A stretch of DNA of 64,000 bases from Ursus arctos. Taxonomy: Eukaryota; Chordata; Mammalia; Carnivora; Ursidae. Positions within the stretch are counted from its first letter, which is position 1. Every line of letters begins with the position of its first letter. The position numbers and the translations under genes are program-made. The notes beneath the pieces are model-generated. The model worked only from the letters and a program-made list of their open reading frames with translations, searched no databases and was not told the DNA's origin. Location: contig NW_026623089.1 in the NCBI RefSeq assembly GCF_023065955.2, forward strand, positions 36,982,767 through 37,046,766. The letters run 5' to 3'. Positions 1 to 10,770 of this stretch are shown here, piece after piece.

Positions 1-1436
1 AGAGCAGGACATTAGCATTAGTACAAACTGAGGCAACTTTCTTGTAAATACTAGAAACTTGGGGTCATCTATAGTAGAGGATTGTGTGTGCAGATGGTTT
101 AGTGGTGGAACGACTCACATCAGGCTGGGGCTCACAAAGACAAAGGCAGCAGGAGGTTGGCAGAAGAGATCACTGTACCTGTTTGCTGATACACTTAAGT
201 CTCAGACTTGTATGCTCTGCCTGAGCCTGGGGTGTCTAGTGGGCTGCTTAGCAAGTTTTATGATCCCATAAAACCCTCTAAGTGGAAGGTCAGATGAAGC
301 CTCAGAGCTCCACACCACACAGCATGGTGAGGTTTGATTAGGATGTCGTGCATGCCAAGCATGCTGCTGACAGGTAGCCGAAGGGGTCCCATGGTCCGAC
401 AGCCTCTCTCTGAGAAGCCTCCTTGCCTCCCTGGACTGCAAAGTCAAGTTTCCGTGGCATGCGTCCCAGTTATCAAGCCGATGGCACATGTAGGTTTTAC
501 ACTAATGTCAGTGGTCTCACTCGTGTTACATGAATGACACTAAACGGATGCTTTGGGCAGACAAGTAAGATGACAGGGTTGCCATGCAAGGGGGTTTCTT
601 AGCCAGCCCCCTGACTCTCTAAAAGCCATTTATATACTTTTTAATGTTGTTTCTACTACTGCACATGTGATAGGTTTGCCTGCAACACGAGCTGGTCGTA
701 TGACTTTCTATCCCCTAATTTTTCTAGGCAGTAGGATAATTTAGTTCTGTCTTTAATGACCGTATTAAATGATCAGGTTTGGATTGATGTTTTTGGATTC
801 TTTCTACTTCCCTTGTAATAGGAAAGCAAAAGGAATTGACATTTAGATTTCTATTATAACCTTTAAACTTATCAGCAATATCTCAGGAAGTTATGTTCTG
901 CCTGTGAATGAAGAAAATGCCCTTTCTATTTCTTCCATTTGTCATGTTTATAGCCCCTAAAGTACTTCAATCACACTTTCTGCTGGAAGCACCTGCTGGA
1001 CAAACTCTTGCTCTGGGAACAGGGGGGTTGGCTGGCAGCGTTACAGCCTTCATGGATTGGTGTCCGGATTTGGTCCTGGGAATGACACACAGACACTGGG
1101 TGGAAGGGCCAGTTTGTTCCCAGGACAAGGCTCTGGGAACTCCACTTAGCTCCCCCATTTCCTACCCCCACTGACATTCCAATATCAACAGGCCCCACCA
1201 TGTCCCACTTCTTTCTTACTCTGCACCCTCAGATTAAAATTTATGAACATTCTACAGAGAAGATTCCCCAGGACCCTCACTCAAAGTCTTATATTTTTTT
1301 GGGCTTTTGTATATGTCTAACAAGTTTAGCAGATCAGAATGGAGGAAAGAAGCTACATATTTATGAAAACTTTTTAAAACAGAATTTATCCAAAGTGATT
1401 GAAACATTTTTTTAAAAGCACCAGAAAAATGATGAC
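1..1436. other. unique sequence, no gene or repeat recognised
   Basis: No open frame here resembles a known protein and I recognise no interspersed repeat. Composition is mixed, with AT-rich stretches around 600-900. Very old, highly diverged repeats could be hidden here. Confidence 0.5.
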
Positions 1437-1933
1437 TGTGGTAGGCCGAATAATGGCCCCCAAAGATGTCCATGTCCTAATCCTCAAAAACTGTGAATAT
1501 GTTACTTTACATTCCAAGGGGGAATTAAGGCAGCAAATAGAATTACAGTAGCTAGCCAGTTGGCCTTGAGATGGGAAGAGTATTCTGTATTATCCCCTTG
1601 GCCCGATGAATCACAAAGGTCCCTAAAAGTGGGAGAGGGAGGGAGAAGAGTCAGTGTCAGAGTGATGCCATATGAGAAGGCCTGGCCTGGCCTGTGCTGT
1701 CTGTGAAGATGGAGGGAGGGGCTAAGGGCCAAGCCTCCAAAAACTTTCTGGAAAAGGCAAGGAAATGGACTCCCCCCTAGGAACTCCAGAAGGAACCAGC
1801 CCTGCCAACACCTTGATATTGGACTAGTAAAACTGATCTTAGACTTCAGACCATATAGTCTAGAACTATAGAATAATAAATTTGTGTTGTCACTAAATCT
1901 GTGCTTATTTGTCATAGCAATAGGAAACTAACA
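1437..1933 (+). mobile_element. solo LTR of MaLR (MLT1-type) endogenous retroviral element
   Basis: The segment begins TGTGGTAGGCCGAATAATGG and ends in GAAACTAACA, the TG...CA ends expected of an LTR. Its body follows the mammalian MaLR consensus: GCCCCCAAAGATGTCC near the start, GGAAAAGGCAAGGAAA in the middle, CTCCAGAAGGAACCAGCCC further on, and an AATAATAAATTTGTGTTGT polyadenylation region near the end. The flanks ATGAC (1432-1436) and ATAAC (1934-1938) agree at four of five bases, consistent with a decayed 5-bp target duplication. No internal retroviral sequence lies beside it, so it is a solo LTR. Class is confident; the exact subfamily is not assigned. Confidence 0.8.
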
Positions 1934-2444
1934 ATAACATACCCCAAAACCCAATTTCCCAAGCTTTGGGACCTGTGAGGTTATTAATGTAAATTATGTA
2001 GGAATACCAGAACCTGGGATCATCTAGAGAGGTGAGTGGTACTTGCAGGTGACGACCATCTAGTCCTTTCTCCCTTCATGTGCTTGCTGTGACTTTCATT
2101 AAGGGCTAGAGTATGTTTCCTTTCTTCTTTCATGACAGTGTGGTAGAGTTGGCCTACACAGAACTGCCCGTTTCTAGCTAGGCCCGAAGAGGCCTGGCCG
2201 TGCCCCTCTTAGAGGGCTAAAGAGCCCTCTTGGAAGCAGCTGATCCGTAGAAAGTCTGAGTACCTTGCTGGAGAGTGAGGCCTGGCAAGTCCCCAGCCAA
2301 TCCAGCTGCCTCAGTGGGCACGTTGGCTATAAATGAAGCCATTGTGGCCCTACAGCCCTCGCCAACTCCGCAACACCCTACGGAGCAGCAACAGCCATCC
2401 ACTGAGCGTGGGGCAGACTTCTGAGAAAATAATGCCAACCATAC
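1934..2444. other. unique sequence
   Basis: No recognisable gene or repeat. A TATAAAT string at about 2328 sits in otherwise unremarkable DNA and has no supporting promoter features that I can see. Confidence 0.4.
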
Positions 2445-2565
2445 ATTTCAGATCATTTACTGAGTTTCTCCCGTATGCCAAATTCTGGTTGAGAGCATGC
2501 TTCTTGGCAAGAGAGCAGATTTGGTGCCTGTCTGCGTCCCTTCCAGTTTACTGAAGCAAAGCATG
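2445..2565 (-). repeat. L2-like LINE fragment
   Basis: The string TCATTTACTGAGTTTCTCCC, followed by a diverged form of the 'tatgccaaattctgg' block, matches the reverse complement of the L2 3' end (normally read as ATTTATTGAGCACCTACTATGTGCCAGGCACTG). Divergence is high, so the boundaries are approximate. Confidence 0.45.
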
Positions 2566-2589
2566 ACAAACTAGTGAACAATGAAACAT

Positions 2590-2705
2590 GTGTTTTATCA
2601 TAAAAGGGCAAACCGAAGACCAGAAAGCCCAAGTCAGTTTCCCAAGGCCACACAGCTAAGTATAAATGAGGACTCATACTGAGAGCTGGGCGCTGAGCCT
2701 GCTGG
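2590..2705 (-). repeat. MIR SINE fragment
   Basis: GTTTCCCAAGGCCACACAGC followed by TAAGTATAAATGAGGACTC is the reverse complement of the MIR core (GCTGTGTGACCTTGGGCAAG in the sense strand). It lies directly after an L2-like fragment in the same orientation. Confidence 0.65.
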
Positions 2706-3582
2706 GTCAGGTTGGTTACTCCTGTGAATCACATCTTTTATCCCATGATTATCTCGGATAAGCACCAAAGGCTGTCCAGAGTTCTGCTTGACCAAGGTTT
2801 AATGAAGTTAAAGTACACATTTTCCACATACTCTATTTTTCCATTCTTTAAGGCTCTAAATTTTGTTGGTGTAGCCTCACATAAAAGTCTAACTATTACA
2901 GAGATAAACCACAAAATTTGATTAGGTTTCAATGGGTGGAAAACTATGTAGTCCAAATAAATGTAGAAATGATTGGTTTTGGGACCAATGGATAAAATGC
3001 TCCCAGCTATAGCTGCACCCTTTCTACCTTCCTTAAAAGAATTTACAACACAGAAAGAGGCTGATAAAGCAGAAATGTCAATTAAAACATGTTTTCACTT
3101 CTGGGAATCATTCTGATTAAAACATATAATTCAGCTATGCTTAATTACTATGTATAAAGCACTTTCTGAAATGTTTTCTATTCTTTGGGGTATGTTTTAC
3201 TTTTTTTTTTTTAAAAGGAGGATCAACAATCCTTTTTTCAAAGCTCACAGAATCCTTATTTGTGGCCTACCATTGAATTTCCAACATTAAATAGTCAATG
3301 CAGGGGGTAAAGATTTGCCCCTCCACGTTGCTGCGTTTGGAACGTACTGCTAGGAGCAGCGATGGAAAAGCATGTATTAGTTCATGTGATCTGAGCTGCA
3401 GTAGACACGTGTTATCTGACATCACAGACTGTCTTTCCCATCATCTTTTGTTTTATTTTTAGAAAGATGCAAGTGGGATGCACAGTGCTGCATTCAGATG
3501 GGTAATTCTATTGGGCAGGATTTTAAAGGAACCAGCATCTGGGCAGGTTGGTAACGTTTTCCTCTTCACAGCCACATCTAAC
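2706..3582. other. unique AT-rich sequence
   Basis: No gene or recognisable repeat. A short T-run lies at about 3201-3211. Two overlapping antisense open frames near 2712-2956 look like chance frames in AT-rich DNA. Confidence 0.4.
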
Positions 3583-4072
3583 TGTGCATATTTGTTTCCT
3601 ATGCTGCTGTGACAAATCACCACAAACGTAGTGGCTTCAAACAACTCAGATTTTTATCCTCCATTTGGTAGGTCAGAGGTCCACAATGGGTCTCACTGTG
3701 CTAGCTAGCAGCAGGTATGGGCAGGGATGCTTCCTTTGGGAACTCCAGGGGAAGAATCTGTTTCTTTGCTTTTTCCAGCTTCCAGAGGCTGCCCAAATTC
3801 TTTGGTGAGAGGCTCCTTCCTCCGTCTTCAGGACCAGTCGTGCTGGGCCTTTGAACCTCTCTCTGACTTACCCTCCTGCCTCCCACTTTCCCTTACAGGG
3901 ACCCCAGAGATTATATTTCGTGCCCTCCTGCAGAGTCTAGGATCATCTCCCTACCTCACAGCCCCATCCTCAACCACAGCTGCAGAGTCCTTCGTGCTAA
4001 GTAAGGAAACAGGTTCAAGGTGTGGGATTCGGATGCAGACGTCTTCAGGGGCCATTATTCTACCTGCTGCCA
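3583..4072 (-). mobile_element. second copy of the MaLR (MLT1-type) LTR, opposite orientation
   Basis: Read on the minus strand this is the same LTR family as 1437-1933. On the plus strand it opens with TTTGTTTCCTATGCTGCTGT and ACAAATCACCACAAACGTAG, passes through TTGCTTTTTCCAGCTTCCAG, and closes with GGGGCCATTATTCTACCTGC, the complement of the GGCCGAATAATGGCC start. About 490 bp is kept, close to full LTR length. The open frame at 3727-4110 runs across it and is a by-product of the repeat. Confidence 0.8.
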
Positions 4073-4134
4073 TGCAATTTTCATGGGTGGTTGCTGGGCT
4101 GCTTTTCTGACCTACCCTGTACCAGCTTTCTCTT

Positions 4135-4196
4135 GTGCACCTCCTCCAATGGGGGCTGAGGACCCTACGTCCTGGTTGTCAGCCTGGGACCCATTT
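4135..4196 (+). repeat. 62-bp direct duplication, copy A
   Basis: Runs from GTGCACCTCCTCCAATGGGG to GCCTGGGACCCATTT. Copy B at 5088-5149 has the same length with seven differences, all transitions, giving about 89% identity. The sequences outside the matched block do not align by eye, and I do not recognise the block as a known repeat family. Confidence 0.75.
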
Positions 4197-5087
4197 CTGT
4201 TGGTGACATTGGCCCATGTGTGATGCCTTCAGGTGGTGGGAAGACCCCGCTCCAGGTTCCGCAGTGCTTCTCTCTGTCCTTTGATGCTTCTTCCCACAGA
4301 TGGGGCACTTGGTGGGGGCACTGCCTACTCTCGATGGTTGCTGCTGGTGCACCTTGGTGTTCATCCCAGACTGCTGGATTTTGCAATGGTCCCTTTATCT
4401 TCAGAGGAGGGGGCTTCCAGGCCTGTTGGGTATAAGGTCTGCCCTGACCTTCCCTACCTTGGCTCCTCCTTAACAGTGGATCTCTTTGGAGTCCCCACCT
4501 GCCTGCCGGGATCACTGTCTACTGGGTGTTCCTTGGCCTCATGAGCTATGGTCTTGCACCCTGACAAGACACTCACCCTGCGAGAGGGTGGCCTTGTCGA
4601 GGCTGCTGACTGACATCCAGCAGCACACTAAGTTTCGGCTGGCTGAGGTGCCCCAGCCTCCGTCAGGGTCGGCCTGACAGGCACCTGGTCCAGGTTCCAG
4701 GCCCTCTGGACTGGCACATCTTGATGCCTCTGAGCACTCCCAGCTCAGGCAGCAAAAAACAAAACAGGTGTTTGCAGTTCTCTGCTGGAGCCATGACACG
4801 ATAGCATCACTGATACTAATACCTATTAAATTAGAAATCATTAAAGAATCATCTGAGATGGTACTTCAAAATATCCCCCCCCAAAAAAAAACATATTCCA
4901 CATGGCGCAAAGAGTCAAATGTAGAAGTAAAGCAATGAAAACAATTTAGGGGAAAAGAGATGAATATTTATCAGATTCCAGGATGAATGTGGGCTTCGTA
5001 ATTGTAATGTTTTGGAGAAAATGAGTTCACCAGAAGCCCCCCTGGGAAGAGCACGGCAATTGTTTGGAAAGATGTCATTTAAGCCTG

Positions 5088-5149
5088 GTGCATCTCCTCC
5101 AGTGGGGGCTGAGGACTCTGTGTCCTGGTTGCCAGCCTGGGACCCATTT
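5088..5149 (+). repeat. 62-bp direct duplication, copy B
   Basis: Partner of 4135-4196, about 950 bp downstream in the same orientation, reading GTGCATCTCCTCCAGTGGGG to GCCTGGGACCCATTT. It could be a local duplication or two fragments of one unrecognised interspersed repeat. Confidence 0.75.
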
Positions 5150-6234
5150 GGGAGGGAGGGAGACCCCGGGATGCTTAAGGAAGGTGAGGGCTTTTAAAAC
5201 TGCCTTCCAGAAAGCTGGAGGATTTTGCTAATGAGCTGACCTTATGTTCTGCTGAGAACCGGTAGTCAGTTTAGGGACAAATATGGGGCCCTGCACATGG
5301 AGCAGAAGGAAGTTGAGGTTTTGGAGTCTTAGGGGACATGGCCTGGGGGGATTGGTTTGAATTTTGTAAAAATTAAAAACCTCTGAAGAAACAACAACAA
5401 AATGTACCACAAGCAAAAATAAAAGTAAATAAGGAACTAAGGAGAACGTTTGCAGCAAAGATGACCAAGGTTTAGTTGGCATATTCTTGCTGTTCCCTGT
5501 GCTCCCAAAGAAACCGGTTAAGGACATTGGGTCAGCCAGGGCCCTCTGAGGGGAGACAGAGATGGGCTGAACCGTGGGAATTAAGGGAAATGAGGGTGAA
5601 AAGGAGCAGAGGGAGCCACGGGAAGTCAGACTGAAGGGAAGAAGAAAGAGAAGGTGACAACAAAGTGTCTTGGGTGCCCCAGGAGTCCTGGGGCCAGACT
5701 CAGAGGAGGAGTCCCAGGCTTTCAGGAGAAGGCCAGGCTTTGGTTTCCCTGCTGCCCACCTCATGGGTGGAGGGGGGCCTCTGCCCATGAGCAACCTGGG
5801 CTGCTGAGCCAGCAGCTGGGGCCCGCGGCCATCTATGCTCCCTGGGGTCAGGGTCTGTTTGAGCGTGTTCATGGCCAGCACAGATGTGACAAGAAAGTCA
5901 CAAAGAAAGGCGTGCAGATGGCCAAGAGGTGTTTTATGTAGCATGTCCTCCAGCCTGAGGAGAAGGCAGGGTGGGTGGGGAAGGCGGAGTGGCCTCCCCA
6001 GCCATTCTCAGCCACGGGCTTCCCACTATATACTCTCTGGGCAGAGGAAGAGACCCCTCATGCTGTCCTCAGGGCCTGAATTCAACCCCCAAAGAATCAT
6101 GGATCTCTGACTCTCAGAGCACGAGTTTCCTCTTAGTGCACCCCCACGGCCATCCAGTCTGTGCTTGAACACCTCCCATGCCAGAGAACTCACACGCTTT
6201 TGAGACATTCCTGGTTAGGACTTGGGCAGGGCAG

Positions 6235-6350
6235 GTCAAAGCTGAGTCCACAGGCCACAGCTAGAAATGCAGAGCTTCAGGCCCACCCTGGACACACTGA
6301 GTGAGAATTTGCATCTTTCCAAGATCCCACACACACTCCATGGGAAAAGC
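6235..6350 (+). mobile_element. hAT-Charlie-type non-autonomous DNA transposon fragment
   Basis: CTAGAAATGCAGAGCTTCAG followed by GCCCACCCTGGACACACTGA and GTGAGAATTTGCATCTT follows the widespread mammalian element whose consensus reads 'agaaatgcagaatctcaggccccaccc...actgaatcagaatctgcatt'. Terminal repeats are not clear and the subfamily is not assigned. Confidence 0.5.
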
Positions 6351-6949
6351 ACGGCCTCGGAGCAGGGTTTGCTGGATCCATTTGGCACCAGCTCCCCTCC
6401 CACAATTACCGGCTAGCCTCAGCTTTGCTTTGGGGAGTCACACGAAATGCCACTGCCCCCTTTTCTGCATGGCGTGTGCTAGCAGTGTGGCCTGGGCTGG
6501 TGCTTCCAAGGCTGGGGGTGGGGGGTGGGGGTGGCCATTTGTTCGGAGGCAGGCCCACATTTTCAGGTGGTTGGAGGTAGGAAGGAATGGCAGGTTTGGG
6601 GGATCATGGAAAGGATTTTGTGCTTATGATCTAAGGTTTGTGATGAAGAATGGCCTAGATTATCAAGGGCCTTGAATGGCAGAATGAGGACTCTATTCTG
6701 TGAACAATAGGACTTTATTCTGTGACTTTCTTTAGAGACAATGCAAGGGCAGAAAACAGCGCTCCCTTCCCTGGACCAAGCTGCCAGTGGCCCTGAATTT
6801 GCTAGGCTCTCAGTCCTGTGAATTTTAGTCTCTGTACATGTGCTTCCTTCGCCCTGGTGTGTCCTTTCTGCTCCCTCCTCCTGTCTAACCCCCCTGCTCA
6901 ACTTTAGCTCAGCTCAGCCAGGGAGCACCTCCCCACCTCCCCAGACTGA
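6351..6949. other. unique sequence with a G-rich run
   Basis: No gene recognised. A dense G tract with three runs of five or six G separated by single T lies at about 6513-6531. The sense frame at 6301-6675 and the antisense frame at 6563-6901 have no recognisable domains. Confidence 0.4.
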
Positions 6950-7205
6950 GCAGCACTTGAAATGTGGTCAGTGTGACCGAGAACCGAATTTCTAAGCTGT
7001 TAAGTATAAACTACATGGCAGATTTAGCATAATTTTTGTATCAGTTCCATGTTGAAATAATAATACTTTGGATATGTTCAGTTAAATAAAATATATTATT
7101 AAATTAATTTAATCTTTCAAAACTACTTAAAATGTGGCCACAAGAAAATTCAAGATTACATATGTGACTCATATCGTATTTCTATTGGACAGCACTGCCC
7201 TAGAC
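6950..7205 (+). mobile_element. probable non-autonomous DNA transposon relic
   Basis: It starts with AGCACTTGAAATGTGGTCAG and ends with TATTGGACAGCACTGCCCTA, with an AT-rich TTAAATTAATTTAATC-like centre. This order matches a common mammalian element I know by its 'cacttgaaatgtggctagtg...attggacagcgcag' ends. The family name is not assigned, and the left boundary is uncertain. Confidence 0.45.
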
Positions 7206-7387
7206 GGGTTAGCTGCCCCTCCTGTGTGCTCCCAAACTGCCCTGTCCTTATTCTGGGTACAGCATACAGCCCTTGACTGTCTTCTCCCATAGAGTCTGTT
7301 TCTTGGAGAGGTCTGCTGTGTCCTGGCCAACAGGATCCCTGGCACCTAATTACAGCAGCATACACAGAGAAAATGCTCCAAAATGAT

Positions 7388-7466
7388 TGAAGGGGGATTG
7401 AGGGAAGAAGGGAGAGGGAGAAGAGAGGAGGGAAGGCGAGGGAAGAAGGGAGGAAGGGAGGAAGGT
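7388..7466. repeat. purine-rich imperfect GGAA/GAGG tract
   Basis: A nearly pure A/G stretch of about 80 bp with GGGAGGAAGG motifs, just upstream of the regular GGAA array at 7547-7634. Confidence 0.7.
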
Positions 7467-7481
7467 GCTCATCTTCACCCT

Positions 7482-7533
7482 CATCTTGAGGGTGAGCAAA
7501 GTAGGAAAAGGGGGAGACACTGAACTGGTGCAG
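7482..7533 (+). repeat. 52-bp near-identical direct duplication, copy A
   Basis: Starts CATCTTGAGGGTGAGCAAAG and ends CTGAACTGGTGCAG. Copy B at 9528-9579 matches at 51 of 52 bases, the one difference being AAAAGGGGGAGA against AAAAGAGGGAGA. Flanks on both sides differ. The GGAA array starts 13 bp downstream. Confidence 0.85.
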
Positions 7534-7546
7534 TGTCTGGACCACA

Positions 7547-7634
7547 GGAAGGAAGGAAGGAAGGAAGGAAGGTAGGAAGGAAGGAAGGAAGGAAGGAAGG
7601 AAGGAAGGAAGGAAGGAAGGAAGGAAGGAAGGAA
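7547..7634 (+). repeat. (GGAA)n microsatellite
   Basis: About 22 GGAA units with a single interruption (GGTAGG, T at about 7573). The antisense frames at 7156-7638 and 7481-7696, which read as runs of FLPS, are translations of this array and not genes. Tandem GGAA is a binding platform for ETS-family factors in other mammals; no function is shown here. Confidence 0.97.
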
Positions 7635-10349
7635 TCACAGATCCCAGTGCAGGAGTGATGCAGCTGCACGTCCAGGAGACTCTGGGTGGACAGCAAAGGG
7701 GGCTCTTCCCCAGGACCAGGGGTGCAAAGCTCTTACCGACCTGGCTCTAGAGAAGGAAGCAGGTGAAGACAATGACTCAGCTGTCACCAGAACTAGAGTA
7801 GGTGTCATGAAATCGTTTTCTAATGCAGAGAGGAGCTAAGCACAGTTAGATGTTCACTGGTGCACAGCCCCAGAAATTTCTCTGGAGGAGAAATGCTTTA
7901 TCTCCTAATATAATGCAAAAGATAGTCTTTAGACTCTTTTATTTCAGGGGAAAGTACCTTCTCCCTCATCTTTCTGTCCGTATGATGAAAGCCTAATGGA
8001 TTTTAGGATTTATCTACCTGGCAGGCCTTTTTCTATTTCTTGGCCCACAGGCCATAAAACAACCTGGGTCTAGTTAAGCACAGTGAGTCTGGTCTGCGGG
8101 AAGGTGGTGCTCAGATGCCGTCTTTCCCTGCAGTTGGGTCGGGGAGGAAGTTCATCACGCTGACAGCTCTTGCTCCGGACAGAGCATTCCATGTGGTGTA
8201 ATGAGCTTCATCCCCAGAATATGCAGGTAAGATGGATTGGGTGAGTTAAAGAAGTCTATGCTGTGGGTAAGACATCAAATAAAGCTGTTGCTATTGTTCT
8301 CGTTAACGCAGTGGAAGCGGTCCCTCTATGATTTATATAAAATGCATGTTCTAAAATGAGAAGACAAGATATATTTCAAACACACCCAACCCGAATTGAA
8401 TGATTCCTCTTCACTCTTCCTCTACTATTTACAAATCATCTAATTCCACACATGGACTCTGGTTATCGTTATTTAGGAAAAAAAATTCAACTTTGCCACT
8501 TATTCCCTAGATGTGAAGGTTATTTTACTTCACTTCGCAGTTTCAATATTTCTACAGTAGACAGTGGTATTATTTCACAGAGGTTCAACACATATTAAAG
8601 CAAATAAAATGTTAAGAAACATTTTACAATGGCATACCCTCTAAATTATAGCTGTCTCCTTTTTTTGGTCTCTCATCCCTAATGAGGAGGATTTTCATTA
8701 AGTTACAACATCGTTAAGTGTTGCAAGATGAGTAGGTGTTAGGAGGAATTTGGGGAAGGTAGGAGATCCAATCAAAGAGGGTTATATACTCAAAGCAGGG
8801 AGACATCATCCTACAGGGTGGAGTCCTGGGGAAGGCTGAGTCGTAAAGATGGGAAAGGAATGGAGGGTGGAACCCTGGCATGCTTGCGCCCAGGGGAAAG
8901 GGTGGATGAGGCTGGGAATCTTCTGCATGCAAGAGAAGGGAGTGGTGTCCAATGTTGATTTATTTCAAAGTGTCCTTTGGAATTAGCCACTAACATGTCT
9001 TCGGTGGCGTTCATGAGAACTGCTTTGGAGGTATTTAGATGTGGGAAGGTTGACTATAATAAGTTAAGGAGTGAGAGAGGTGAGAAACTTGACTGTTCTT
9101 TCAGAAGCTGGATGGTGAAGGGTGGATAAACAGATACTAGGTGGAGGTGGTAGAGAGAAGATTGAGGACTTTTTTCCCCCCATTTTAAGATGGATGTGGT
9201 TTGAACATATTCCTGTACAGCTGGGAACATCCCACCAGAGAGATGTTGAAAATACAGTAAAGTGAAGGGAAATGTGTGAACAAAGCTCTTCAGGAGCCAC
9301 CCTATGGGTGGGGGAAGGGGGCAGGATGTTCTGCCCTGCTCTGTATCTGGAAGACAAGTAGAAGCATTTATGTTCGAAAGAAGGAATGATAGAGCTAACT
9401 CATGCCTTAACTAAGTTCTGGGTTGGAAGAGGGGAGGGCAGGAGTTGAGAGAGTTCCCGACCCATGTCTATCAGTTTCCCTGGAAACAGACTCTGAGAGG
9501 GAGTTTCATGGGTACTTTCAGGAACAACATCTTGAGGGTGAGCAAAGTAGGAAAAGAGGGAGACACTGAACTGGTGCAGGGGCAACAGTTCTAGTTTATT
9601 TGTCCATAGTAGATAACCTCCAGGGTTATCCTACAGGGAGCTCTGGTGCTGAAATGACCCTTCAGAGTTGTCCTGTCTTGAGAAAGGAAGCTGAGTTTTT
9701 CTATCCCTGTATCAATCAGTCACTGGATTCAGGCCATTCCCAGGTTTTTGGGATGAGGGAATTCCTAGAGAAGGGCTCATTTGAGAGCCATTAGCTGCCA
9801 ACACTCCTGTCAGCTGGAGCAAAGAGTAGCTCAGCCCTGAAAGGGGGGTTTGGATTGCAGATCACAGCCTCTACTACACCCTTTGTTTTTGCTGTGAACT
9901 AGTTGGTCGTGGGAGTTATGAGGAAGAAGGTGGGCCTATGGGACTAAGTTAAGTCGTGAAGGTTAGAACAAGTTTTGTTTTGAATAAGGAAACATTCCAA
10001 AGACCAGAAGAAGGGCAGCGGGGGTGGAGGGTCATTATGAAGGCGAAGTTGGAGACCAAGAATTTTACTGGCCTCAGTCTTCAAGGTTGTGTGAGTTCAC
10101 CAGCGGAGCTCAGCACCTCAGATGTAGTTGTAATGAAAAGTCTAGATGTGGGCTCATTTAATGTCAGGAGGTCCAAGATAGTTGAATATGTTTGCAAAAG
10201 AACTTTAAGAGATGACTTACGAGACCAAGCTGAAACCAAGAGGGAGATGGTGGCTGGTGGAATCACGATACATTCTCAAACTGTTGGAATCTTCAGTTTT
10301 GGTCTAAGTCCTCTTCTCTCTCTACACTTTCTCTAGGTGATTTTAAGTA
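7635..10349. other. mostly unique sequence
   Basis: No gene recognised. The part from about 8700 to 10330 is purine-rich on the plus strand, with phrases such as GAGGAGGATTTTC and GGGAAAGGGTGGATGAGG. That composition suggests an old LTR-element interior or L1 5' region too decayed to name. The second 52-bp duplicate lies inside. Confidence 0.4.
9528..9579 (+). repeat. 52-bp near-identical direct duplication, copy B
   Basis: Partner of 7482-7533 about 2 kb downstream, same orientation, 51 of 52 bases identical. Its left neighbour is GGGTACTTTCAGGAACAA, unrelated to the CTCATCTTCACC found left of copy A. Confidence 0.85.
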
Positions 10350-10770
10350 GCTTCTATTTAAATTATTTCATTATTAAATTTGACTTCCACATTTATATCT
10401 TGTGATTGAAGAATACCTCAAAATAATTCTTCTTGTACGGGCTTCTGATATAAAATCTCTCAGTGTTTAACTAAATTGTGTTTATTCTACTTAAATTCGT
10501 AAGAGATATTTTTTGCCAGATACAGAATTCTAGGTTGGCAGTCATTTTCTCTCAGCATATTGAAGAAATTATTCCATGTCTTCGACCTACCCTTGTCTTA
10601 TGGTTGCTCTTCCTAAAGTAATTTTTCCTATTTCTCTTCTTACTTAAAACATCTTTGGTTTCTAGATTTGGTGCTTTTCAAATCTGCCACACCACTTTCT
10701 ATAATTTCCAGTTCTTGCCTGAAAATTTCAAACTGTCCTTTCCTCTTTGAGTGTTGGAATAAAATGTCTT
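10350..10770 (-). mobile_element. decayed L1M fragment
   Basis: TTTTTTGCCAGATACAGAAT and TCTAGGTTGGCAGTCATTTT followed by CTCTCAGCATATTGAAGAAA are diverged forms of the antisense L1M sequence 'tggatatagaattctaggttgacagttttttctttcagcactttgaa'. It is 5'-truncated, with no tail visible. Confidence 0.55.

Larger units (their letters stand above)
4073..6234. other. unique sequence containing a dispersed 62-bp duplication
   Basis: No gene recognised. Many overlapping open frames on both strands, such as the 238-codon antisense frame at 5228-5944, show no recognisable domain. The stretch holds two copies of a 62-bp segment, described separately. Runs of C and A lie near 4875-4890. Confidence 0.45.

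Noticed and set aside
7156..7696. Antisense frames made of FLPSFLPS repeats
   Set aside because: These are translations of the GGAA microsatellite.
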